DNA of 64,000 nt. It comes from Opitutus sp. (GTDB lineage Bacteria > Verrucomicrobiota > Verrucomicrobiia > Opitutales > Opitutaceae). Under the pieces are notes generated by a model. It saw only the letters and a list, made by a program, of their open reading frames with translations. It had not been told where the DNA came from and did no database searches. Below are positions 55,835-64,000 of the stretch, in pieces (position 1 is the stretch's first letter; the number at the start of each line of letters is the position of its first letter). A program made the translations under genes and the position numbers. Where the stretch lies: assembly GCA_009695305.1 (NCBI GenBank), contig SIBG01000011.1, positions 1 to 64,000 on the forward strand. The letters are read 5' to 3'.

Positions 55835-57592
55835 GTGGCAAACCCTCATGCACACCGTCATCTCAAGCTCTGGATCATTTCCTTGGCGGCGGCCGTGTCA
55901 CTTGGGCGCGCGCAGCCGGCTTCGCCCTTCGTCAGCGGCGCGTGGAGTGGCAACGTCACCCCGACGAGCGCCACGGTCAGCATCCGGTTAAACGCGCCCG
56001 GTGTGCGCGTGCGCCTCGCGCTCAGTCCGAACGACAAACTTACGCCGGTCACCTTTTTCACCGCGGGGAATACCGCCCCGGTCAGCGGGAACATCATTTC
56101 GGCGGATGTCGACGGCCTGCTGCCCAACACCGACTATTACTACGGCTTCGAAGTGCTCGGCGTCTTGCGGACGGAAACGATCTCGCGGGGGCACTTCCGC
56201 ACCTTCCCGCAAGGCGCGGCGTCCTTCAAACTGGCGTTTGCCTCCTGTAGCGATTACCGCGAGCCCGACCAGCGCGCGTTCGACGCCATCCTCGCGGAGC
56301 AGCCACTCGTCTTTTTGCACATGGGCGATCTGCATTACATCGACACCAACACGACCAATCCCGACGACTACATCCGCAACTACGACGCGGTGCTCAACCA
56401 CCCGCGCCAAGGTGCCCTCTACCGCGGGGTCCCCATCGCCTATGTGTGGGATGATCACGACTTCACCGGCGACAACTCTATCGGCGGCGGGATTGGCACC
56501 GCGACCGCCCGCGCGGTCTTCCGCGACTACGTGCCGCATTATCCGATCACGGTCACTGGCGGCACGATCGCGCAATCGTTTACCGTCGGCCGCGTGCGCG
56601 TGATCATGACCGACGCGCGCAGTGCTTCCAATAGTTCGAGCATCGCCGAGTCCCCCGCCAAAACGCGGCTGGGTGCCTTGCAGAAAGCTTGGCTCAAACA
56701 AGAGCTTCTGAGCGCCCGGGACGCCGCGTTCCCTCTCATCCTCTGGGTGTGCACGGACCCTTGGATTGACGCGCCGACCCTCGGGGCGGACACGTGGGGC
56801 GGCTATGCGACCGAGCGCACGGAGCTGGCCAATTTCCTCAAGGATAACCGGATCAAGAACGTCGTCCTGCTCGCCGGCGACATGCACGCGCTCGCCTACG
56901 ATGATGGCACGCATTCCGATTACGCCACTGGTGGCGGCGCGCCGCTGGTCGTGCTCCATGCCGGCGCGCTCGCGCGCGAGGCAAACACTAAGGGTGGTCC
57001 CTACAGTGCCGGCCCGTTCCTCGGAACCACCCAATACGGCATTCTGGAGGTCACGGATAATGGCGGTGCGGTCGTGCAGTGCCGCTACACGGGCCACCGC
57101 GTTGGCGAGGGGGCCAAACTTGTTTTCCAGTTTAACGCCTCCGCCACCGCGCTCGATGTCAATCCCCGGACGGGTGCCGACGTTACCACCGATCGCGCGC
57201 TCGTTAACATCGCTGCTCGCGGACGGCTTTCCACGCCCACGGACACACTCATCGCCGGCTTTGTCATCGCCGGCCGCACCCCGCGCAGCGTCCTCCTGCG
57301 TGGCGTCGGCCCTTCGCTGGGGGCCTTTGGCATCGCCGATGCAATTCCCCGGCCCGTGGTGGCCCTCTTCCAAGGCGCCAATGTGCTCGCGAGTAACGAC
57401 GACTGGAGTCTCGGCGACGTCACCCGCCTCACCGCCGCATTCGTTGCCGTCGGTGCCTTTCGCTACGCTAGCCCCACGAGTCGCGATGCTGCGATCCTGA
57501 TCACGCTGCTGCCCGGTGCCTACACGATGGTGGTCACTGACAAGACGGGAAGGACCGGAGTGACCCTCGCGGAAGTCTACGAGGTGCCGTGA
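55835..57592 (+). CDS. Secreted PhoD-like phosphatase with EVYEVP C-terminal module
   Basis: 585 residues from GTG 55835. Signal peptide (LWIISLAAAVSLGRAQ), an N-terminal fibronectin-like PhoD_N domain (about 30-130), then the metallophosphatase domain: FASCSDYREPDQRAF, FLHMGDLHYID, YVWDDHDFTGDNS, VLLAGDMHALAYDDG. These Asp/His/Cys residues bind the Ca/Fe cluster of PhoD enzymes. The last 130 residues are one RLIN-type module (starting LVNIAARG), ending EVYEVP. It is divergent from the CotH gene, from which it is separated by 189 bases. Confidence 0.9.
   Translation: MANPHAHRHLKLWIISLAAAVSLGRAQPASPFVSGAWSGNVTPTSATVSIRLNAPGVRVRLALSPNDKLTPVTFFTAGNTAPVSGNIISADVDGLLPNTDYYYGFEVLGVLRTETISRGHFRTFPQGAASFKLAFASCSDYREPDQRAFDAILAEQPLVFLHMGDLHYIDTNTTNPDDYIRNYDAVLNHPRQGALYRGVPIAYVWDDHDFTGDNSIGGGIGTATARAVFRDYVPHYPITVTGGTIAQSFTVGRVRVIMTDARSASNSSSIAESPAKTRLGALQKAWLKQELLSARDAAFPLILWVCTDPWIDAPTLGADTWGGYATERTELANFLKDNRIKNVVLLAGDMHALAYDDGTHSDYATGGGAPLVVLHAGALAREANTKGGPYSAGPFLGTTQYGILEVTDNGGAVVQCRYTGHRVGEGAKLVFQFNASATALDVNPRTGADVTTDRALVNIAARGRLSTPTDTLIAGFVIAGRTPRSVLLRGVGPSLGAFGIADAIPRPVVALFQGANVLASNDDWSLGDVTRLTAAFVAVGAFRYASPTSRDAAILITLLPGAYTMVVTDKTGRTGVTLAEVYEVP
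57200..57589 (+). repeat. C-terminal module (LVNIAARG...EVYEVP) of the PhoD protein
   Basis: Residues 456-585. It carries the landmarks of the other modules: FVIAGRTPRSVLLRGVGPSL, NDDWS, VGAFRYASPTSRDAA, LPGAYTM and EVYEVP at the C-terminus. It is a single copy, and the RLIN start is changed to LVNI. Confidence 0.85.
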
Positions 57593-57611
57593 CCCAGCCG
57601 GCCCGGCGGCC

Positions 57612-58955
57612 TCAGAATCCGGGCCGACCACCCTTGGCCTGCATGGCCTCCATCTGGCGCATCATCTTCTTTCCGCCGCCGCCCTTGAACATTTTCATCA
57701 TTTTCTGCATCTGCTGAAATTGTTTCAAGAGTTGGTTGACCTCGACAATCTTCACTCCCGCGCCGTTGGCGATTCGCTGGCGGCGGCTGCCGTTGAGGAC
57801 GTCGGGCTTGCGGCGCTCCTGAATCGTCATCGACTTGATGATGGCCTCGGTGCGCGCCATTTGCTGGTCGGCTCCGGCCGGGAGCTGCAGGCCACTCATG
57901 CCGGGCATCATGCCCATGATGCTCTGCATTGACCCCATTTTTTTCACTTGCTGCATCTGCGCGAGGAAGTCCTCCAGGTTGAAGTCCGCCTTGCGCATTT
58001 TCTCCGCCATTTTCTCGGCTTCCTGCTGGTCGATATTTTCCTGCGCCTTCTCGACGAGCGACACGACGTCGCCCATGCCGAGGATGCGGGACGCGAGGCG
58101 GTCGGGATAAAACGTGTCGAAGTCCGCGGTTTTTTCACCGGTGCCGACAAACTTTATTGCCACTCCGGTGATCGACTTGATGGAGAGCGCCGCGCCACCG
58201 CGCGCATCGCCGTCCATCTTCGTGAGGATCAGTCCGGTGAGGGCGAGCGCGTCGTGAAAAGCCTTGGCGACGTTGACCGCCTCCTGGCCGAGCGCCCCGT
58301 CAGCGACGAGCAGCACTTCGTCGGGCTGCACGCGGGCGTGGACGCGTTTCACTTCCTCGATCAAGTCGGCGTCGATTTGGAGCCGGCCGGCGGTGTCGAA
58401 GAGGATGCAGTCGCACGTGGCGGCGTGCGCGGCCGTCAGCGCCGCGGCGGCAATGGCGGGCACGTCTTTGGACGTGCGGTCAGCGTAGAACGCGAGTTCC
58501 TCCTGCCGGGCGAGAATCTCGAGCTGGTCGATCGCAGCGGGCCGGTATACGTCGCACGCGACGACGAGCGGGCGGTAGCCGCGTTTCTTCAGGAGCTTGC
58601 CGAGTTTGGCGGTCGACGTGGTCTTGCCGGAGCCGTGGAGGCCGACCAGCAAAATTTTCAGCGGGCGGGAGGCGGAGAGGGCAGTGGAGCCTTCCCCCAA
58701 GAGACGGACGAGTTCGTCATGGATGATTTTGACGACCTGCTGGCCGGGCGTGACCGTTTTCGTGACTTCCTGTCCGGCGCATTGCGCCTGCACGCGCTCG
58801 ACGAACTCGCGGGCGACTTTGAAGTGCACGTCGGCGGCGAGCAGGGCGGTGCGCACTTCGTTGAGCGCCTCCGACATGTTTTCATCGGAAAGTTTGCCGA
58901 CGCCGCGAAGATTGCGGAGGGCGTTGCCGAGTTTTTCGGTGAGAGATTCGAACAT
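57612..58955 (-). CDS. ffh: Signal recognition particle GTPase Ffh
   Basis: 447 residues from ATG 58955, the usual Ffh length. N-domain four-helix bundle, GTPase with [22 protein letters not shown], and [14 protein letters not shown], then the methionine-rich M-domain with [13 protein letters not shown] and the signal-sequence and 4.5S RNA-binding helix [12 protein letters not shown]. It binds ribosomes translating membrane or secreted proteins and delivers them to FtsY. It is transcribed from the same strand as the interrupted response regulator. Confidence 0.97.
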   Translation of the reverse strand: MFESLTEKLGNALRNLRGVGKLSDENMSEALNEVRTALLAADVHFKVAREFVERVQAQCAGQEVTKTVTPGQQVVKIIHDELVRLLGEGSTALSASRPLKILLVGLHGSGKTTSTAKLGKLLKKRGYRPLVVACDVYRPAAIDQLEILARQEELAFYADRTSKDVPAIAAAALTAAHAATCDCILFDTAGRLQIDADLIEEVKRVHARVQPDEVLLVADGALGQEAVNVAKAFHDALALTGLILTKMDGDARGGAALSIKSITGVAIKFVGTGEKTADFDTFYPDRLASRILGMGDVVSLVEKAQENIDQQEAEKMAEKMRKADFNLEDFLAQMQQVKKMGSMQSIMGMMPGMSGLQLPAGADQQMARTEAIIKSMTIQERRKPDVLNGSRRQRIANGAGVKIVEVNQLLKQFQQMQKMMKMFKGGGGKKMMRQMEAMQAKGGRPGF

Positions 58956-59019
58956 GGGAACCCCCACCGTTGGATGATTTTGAGCCGTGAGGCAACCACG
59001 CCGCGCGCGGTCCCGTCGA

Positions 59020-59436
59020 TTATGTCATCAGGTTGCCCGCGAGTCGGTGCTCGGCCGGTTCCTCGACCACCGGCTTGATCTGCCGGAGTTTCGCCCACAC
59101 CACCTCCGCGGAGCACGGCTTGATGAGATAGTGGCGGGCGCCGAGCTGGATGGCCTTCGAAATCGTGACGCGATCCGTTGCCCCGGTTCACATGACGACT
59201 TCGAGGGTGCGCAGGAAGGGTGACTGTCGGATGCCCTGCAAGAGCTGAAGGCCGTCCATGCCTGGCATGCTGATATCGAGAAAGACCACATCAAAATACC
59301 GCGTCGGGTCATCCAGCAACGCCCAGCCCGCCTCCCTCTCCTCGGCCACCGTCGTCTGGTGTTCGGGCTGGTCAGCGAGGATTTTCTGCAGGACGGCCCG
59401 CGAAACCGGGTCGTCGTCGATGATCAAAATTTTCAT
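59020..59436 (-). pseudogene. CheY-like response regulator interrupted by an in-frame TGA
   Basis: The 5' part (59191-59436, 82 codons) encodes MKILIIDDDPVSRAVLQKIL, then phosphoacceptor Asp in FDVVFLDISMPGMDGLQLL and stops after LEVVM. The TGA is at 59188-59190. The next 55 codons in the same frame continue as a perfect receiver end: TGATDRVTISKAIQLGARHY, then LIKPC with the conserved Lys, to a TAA at 59020-59022. Total length 138 codons, normal for a stand-alone receiver. So either a nonsense mutation, a sequencing error, or recoding. See the finding. Confidence 0.9.
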
Positions 59437-59544
59437 GAGAGTGGCGCTAAAACGCCCGATCGGCCCACTACGTCGGATCTTTACCGTCTTCTTGGATTTT
59501 CATCCTCGTCAACTAGCCAAACCTCCCTGATAAACGCCGCCTCT

Positions 59545-60033
59545 ATGAACCCTGTTCTCAAGCTCTTGATCGAAGGCGGCAGCCTCACGACCGGCCAGAT
59601 GGCCCAGGTCGCGGGTCTGACCGAGCCGGAGGTTATTCAGCACCTGGAACAGTTGAAGAAAGATAAAATCTTCCTCGGCTGGCGTCCGGTGCTCGATCTC
59701 TCGCACGAGGCCGCCGCCGCCAGCGCCGTGCGTGGTGTCATCGAGGTCAAGATCACGCCGGAGCGCGGCGGCGGCTTTAACCGCCTGGCCGATCGCATCA
59801 GCCGGTTCGACGAGGTCGAGTCGTGCTACTTGATGTCGGGTGGCTATGATTTGCTCGTGTTCGTGAAGGGCGCGTCACTCCAAAAAGTGGCGGCGTTCGT
59901 GTCGGAGAAACTCTCCACGATCGAGGGCGTGCTCTCGACCTCCACGCATTTCATGCTGCGCTGCTATAAAGAACAGGGCTTCCTGCTCGATGGCGGCGAG
60001 GCGCCCAGCACCCGGCTCAACGTCGCGCCCTGA
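59545..60033 (+). CDS. Lrp/AsnC-family transcriptional regulator
   Basis: 162 residues from ATG 59545. A winged-helix DNA-binding part (NPVLKLLIEGGSLTTGQMAQVAGLTEPEV) is followed by an RAM/AsnC ligand-binding domain with a beta-alpha-beta core (VRGVIEVKITPERGG, ESCYLMSGGYDLLVFVKG, VLSTSTHFMLRCYKE). Such regulators sense amino acids and form octamers. The aminotransferase starts 17 bases downstream and is the probable target or partner. Confidence 0.92.
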   Translation: MNPVLKLLIEGGSLTTGQMAQVAGLTEPEVIQHLEQLKKDKIFLGWRPVLDLSHEAAAASAVRGVIEVKITPERGGGFNRLADRISRFDEVESCYLMSGGYDLLVFVKGASLQKVAAFVSEKLSTIEGVLSTSTHFMLRCYKEQGFLLDGGEAPSTRLNVAP

Positions 60034-60050
60034 CCGGCGGACCTCCTCCC

Positions 60051-61228
<1,178 letters not shown>

Positions 61229-61232
<4 letters not shown>

Positions 61233-62695
61233 ACCGCACTGTCGCCATCGTCGGTCGCCCTAATGTCGGCAAGAGCCGCCTCTTCAACCGGCTCGCCCGG
61301 AAGCGCATTTCCATCGTGCACGATCAACCGGGCGTCACGCGCGATGTCATCTCGGCGGAGATCGTTGACGGCGCCTACACGCTGCTCGATACCGGTGGCA
61401 TCGGCTACAAGGGCATCGACACCCCCGCGGCCCTCACGGCCGCCTCCGAGGTGCAGGTGGACTTCGCCATCGCGACCGCCGCGCTGATTCTCTTCGTCGT
61501 CGATGGACTCGACGGATTCACGTCGCTCGATACGAAAATTGCGACGATGCTCCGCAAGAGCAAAAAGCCCGTGCGGCTGATCGTGAACAAGGCGGACTTT
61601 GGCGACGAAAAAATTGATCTCGCCGAGGCCTATCGTCTGGGCGTGGGCGAGCCGCTGACCGTTTCCGCCGAGCATGGCCGGGGGGAGGCGGAGTTGCGCG
61701 AGGCGATTCTCGCGAGCATTGGTCCCGCGCCCGTGGGCGACGCCGATCCGCTCGGCCCCAAGACCGCCAGCGACCCACTCTGTGTTTGCTTCATTGGCCG
61801 GCCCAACGTTGGGAAATCCTCGCTGAGCAACCGCCTCCTCCAGAGCGACCGCCTCATCGTCAGCGAAGTGCCGGGCACGACCCGCGACGCCATCGAACTG
61901 CCGTTCGATTTCAAGGGTCGCGACGGGAAACTCTATCCTTTCCGCCTCATCGACACCGCTGGCATCAAGGCCGCCACGAAGCTCGCGTCGCCGATCGAAT
62001 ATTTTTCCCGCCTGCGCTCGCTCGACGCGATCAAGAACACCGATGTGGTTTTCCTCGTGCTCGACGCCATGGACGGTGTCACGCAACAGGACAAGGCCAT
62101 CGCCGGCGAGTCGATCAAGGAGGGCAAGCCCATCGTCATCGTCGTCAACAAATGGGATCTGATTAAGAGCGCCTTCAAGACGCAGGGCGGCTTCAAGCCC
62201 TATAAGAGCGAACGCGACTACCGCGAAAAATACGAACACGCGCTCTTCGAGCGCCTGTATTTCACGCCGGGCTCGCCGGTGATTTTCGTGTCGGCCGTGA
62301 GCGGCTACGAAGTCGACCGGATGCTCAACGCCGCGGTGAAACTCAACCGCCAGCTCGATACCAAGCTGCCGACGGCGAAGCTGAATCAGATCCTCGGCTA
62401 TCTGGCCGAGCGCACGCCGCCGCCCTCGGTCGCCGGCAAGCGCTTCCGCATCTACTACGCCACGCAGACGGGCACGCGGCCGTTTCGCATCAAGATTTTT
62501 TGCAACCGCGAGGAAAAGCTCACGGAGCAATACCGCCGCTACCTGGAGGCGGGCATCGTCAAGGAATTCGATCTCGCCGGCTGCCCGGTATATTTTGATC
62601 TCGTCGGCAAGGCGAAGGACGAGACGCGCGGGAGCCGCGGTGGCGGCCACGCGGCAAAATCGCACCCCTCCCGCCATGAGACTCTCGAAGACTGA
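61229..62695 (+). CDS. der: GTPase Der (EngA), ribosome assembly
   Basis: 488 residues from ATG 61229. Two tandem GTPase domains and a KH-like C-terminal domain, required for 50S ribosome maturation. The first P-loop is GRPNVGKSRLFNRL, the second GRPNVGKSSLSNRL. G3 is DTGGIGY and DTAGIKA, and G4 is NKAD and NKWD. The C-terminal KH-like region includes KRFRIYYATQTGTRPFRIKIF. The start overlaps the aminotransferase stop by four bases. Confidence 0.96.
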
Positions 62696-63590
62696 ATACC
62701 ACGGCGGCGCCGCGCTTAAACTCGCGAGTCGCGCGATCGAACTCGTCGTCACCACCGCGTGCGGCCCGCGCGTCGTCTCCCTTCGTCCGCTCGCGGGTCG
62801 GGCGCGTAATTTGTTTCTCCAGATTCCGGCGAACGAACCGCGCGCCCACGGTTATCTGCTGCGGGGCGGTCACCGGCTCTGGCACTCGCCGGAGCACATC
62901 GTTCGGACTTATCAACCGGACGACGCCCCGCTGGCGGTCCGGGTGCTTCCGCGTGGCGTCGCGCTCACGCAGCCAACCGAGAAACTGACCGGGCTGCAAA
63001 AGGCGATGAAGCTGGAGTTGCTCGGTGACCGCACGGTGAAAGTCACGCACACGCTCACGAACCGTGGCCGCGCGGCGGTCGAGTGCGCGCCGTGGGCGCT
63101 GACGATGCTTCGCGCCGGCGGCTACGGCGTGCTGCCGCTTCCGCCCAAGGGCAGCCACGTCGCGGGCGACCTGTTGCCGAGCTACGCGCTCGTGCCGTGG
63201 ACTTACACTGACCTCGCGCTGTCCGTGTGGGAGCCGCACCGCGATTTTCTCGGGATCAACGTGCCAAGGGCCAAGCAGGCGCAGAAACTCGGCATCACCA
63301 ACTATCCCGGCTGGTCGGCCTATTGGCTGGACGGCGTGACGTTTTTGAAGTTCGCCCCGATCATCGCGGGGGCACGTTATCCTGATCTCGGCTGCTGCTG
63401 GGAAACGTTCACGAACGGCGCGATGATCGAGTTTGAGACACTCGGTCCGCTCGGAAAACTCGCGCCCGGCCAACGCACGACGCACGTCGAATGCTGGGGC
63501 GTGCTCGAAGGCGTGGCGAAGCCGGACACCGACGCCGCGTTCGCCAAGTCGCTTGCGCCAGCCGTGAAGACCTGGCTGGCTAAATTGTAG
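62676..63590 (+). CDS. DUF4380-like protein (galactose-mutarotase-like fold)
   Basis: 304 residues from ATG 62676, overlapping the end of der by 20 bases. All-beta protein with GPRVVSLRPLAGRARNLFL near 35, LRGGHRLWHSPEH near 63, TLTNRGRAAVECAPWALTML and FTNGAMIEFETLGPLGKLAPG. These match the DUF4380 family, which has the aldose-1-epimerase fold. No signal peptide. Substrate and catalysis are unknown. Confidence 0.8.
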   Translation: MRLSKTEYHGGAALKLASRAIELVVTTACGPRVVSLRPLAGRARNLFLQIPANEPRAHGYLLRGGHRLWHSPEHIVRTYQPDDAPLAVRVLPRGVALTQPTEKLTGLQKAMKLELLGDRTVKVTHTLTNRGRAAVECAPWALTMLRAGGYGVLPLPPKGSHVAGDLLPSYALVPWTYTDLALSVWEPHRDFLGINVPRAKQAQKLGITNYPGWSAYWLDGVTFLKFAPIIAGARYPDLGCCWETFTNGAMIEFETLGPLGKLAPGQRTTHVECWGVLEGVAKPDTDAAFAKSLAPAVKTWLAKL

Positions 63591-63641
63591 CCTGCTGACG
63601 GGCGATGGTCCTGAGAATCGCGGGCGAGCGAGCTCCTATCA

Positions 63642-64000
63642 ATGCAACCTCTCCGCCTTGTTTTTTTCGGCTCTGATCCGATTGCGCTGCCGCTCCTCGA
63701 CTGGCTGGCAGGCGAGGGGAGTAGACTCGCCCAGGCCGTCGCAGTCTTCACTCAGCCCGACCGCGCCGTCGGTCGCGGACAAAGGATCACGTCGAACGCG
63801 ATCAAGTCGTGGGCGCTCGCCCGGGGTCTGCCCGTCCATCAGCCGGAGAAACTCACCGACGACACCCGCGCTCAACTCGCCGCACTCGGCGCGGACCTCG
63901 CCCTGGTGATGGCTTACGGCCATATCCTGCGCGACGAGTTCATCGCGACCCCGCGGCTCGGCACGCTCAACCTCCACACGTCGCTGCTCCCGAAATATCG
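63642..64000 (+). CDS. fmt: Methionyl-tRNA formyltransferase (5' part, cut by the window end)
   Basis: The first 119 codons of a gene that runs off the window. Start ATG 63642. It contains LRLVFFGSDPIALPLLDWL, then VFTQPDRAVGRGQRI, DLALVMAYGHILRDEF, and NLHTSLLPKYR, the signature of the formyl-folate-binding domain. Fmt formylates the initiator Met-tRNA. It follows the DUF4380-like gene after 51 bases. Confidence 0.95.
   Translation, partial: MQPLRLVFFGSDPIALPLLDWLAGEGSRLAQAVAVFTQPDRAVGRGQRITSNAIKSWALARGLPVHQPEKLTDDTRAQLAALGADLALVMAYGHILRDEFIATPRLGTLNLHTSLLPKY

Noticed and set aside
55988-57631. 547-codon minus-strand frame opposite the PhoD gene
   Set aside because: Antisense to a protein with all PhoD metal-binding motifs; shadow of high GC.
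59159-59190. A confident SECIS element after the TGA in the response regulator
   Set aside because: Only a 6-bp stem with two G-U pairs and a 5-base loop can be drawn, and no selenium gene is in the window; too weak to claim a selenoprotein.

Overview
The window is a contiguous stretch of a high-GC bacterial chromosome that looks like Verrucomicrobiota, most likely Opitutaceae. The evidence is a GspH/I/J-like and PilX-like prepilin cassette of the Verru_Chthon type, secreted proteins that all end in a shared C-terminal module finishing EVYEVP, a Rho factor with a very long low-complexity N-terminus, and many palindromic REP-like repeats. There are no rRNA genes, insertion sequences, phage genes or CRISPR arrays. 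Coding density is very high and no gap without a gene exceeds 300 bases; the largest are about 200 (42304-42503) and 189 (55646-55834).

Layout. 0-5 kb: comM-like ATPase, HD-domain protein, coaE, first rho. 5-11.4 kb: type IV pilus or type II secretion motor genes (two GspE/PilB ATPases, PilT, PilC). 11.4-18.3 kb: YhaM-like nuclease, isochorismatase-fold protein, metallophosphatase, hisF, an unrecognised 586-residue protein, and a second, shorter rho. 18.3-20.3 kb: acs. 20.4-28.6 kb: six prepilin-like or pilus-assembly genes plus a secreted protein. 28.6-35.4 kb: tRNA-Met, TPR protein, PP2C phosphatase, DinG-like helicase, P1B-4-type metal ATPase and two glycine-zipper lipoproteins. 35.4-42.3 kb: biosynthesis (asd, tRNA-Val, ilvH, ilvC, hemC, hemD, DegT-type aminotransferase, trpF). 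42.5-46.7 kb: Ogt with an Ada-AlkA fusion, a secreted esterase, YqeY and DUF2237 proteins. 46.8-57.6 kb: an island of secreted or phosphate-related proteins (phytase-like esterase, VTC polyphosphate polymerase, DUF4956 membrane protein, HlyD-like adaptor, CotH kinase, PhoD phosphatase). 57.6-64 kb: ffh, a response regulator interrupted by an in-frame TGA, an Lrp-like regulator with an aminotransferase, der, a DUF4380-like protein and the 5' part of fmt.

The observations most worth following up are these. (1) Four intergenic arrays have degenerate units of 7, 8 or 10 bp, three of them arranged as inverted arms. All four abut or contain a start codon. (2) REP-like palindromes are read in frame inside the cleavable leaders of consecutive prepilins. 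(3) The 46.8-57.6 kb phosphate-linked surface island shares one uncharacterised C-terminal module across three different enzymes. (4) A receiver-domain gene has a TGA exactly where the reading frame otherwise continues through the conserved Lys. (5) Two Rho paralogues lie 12 kb apart.
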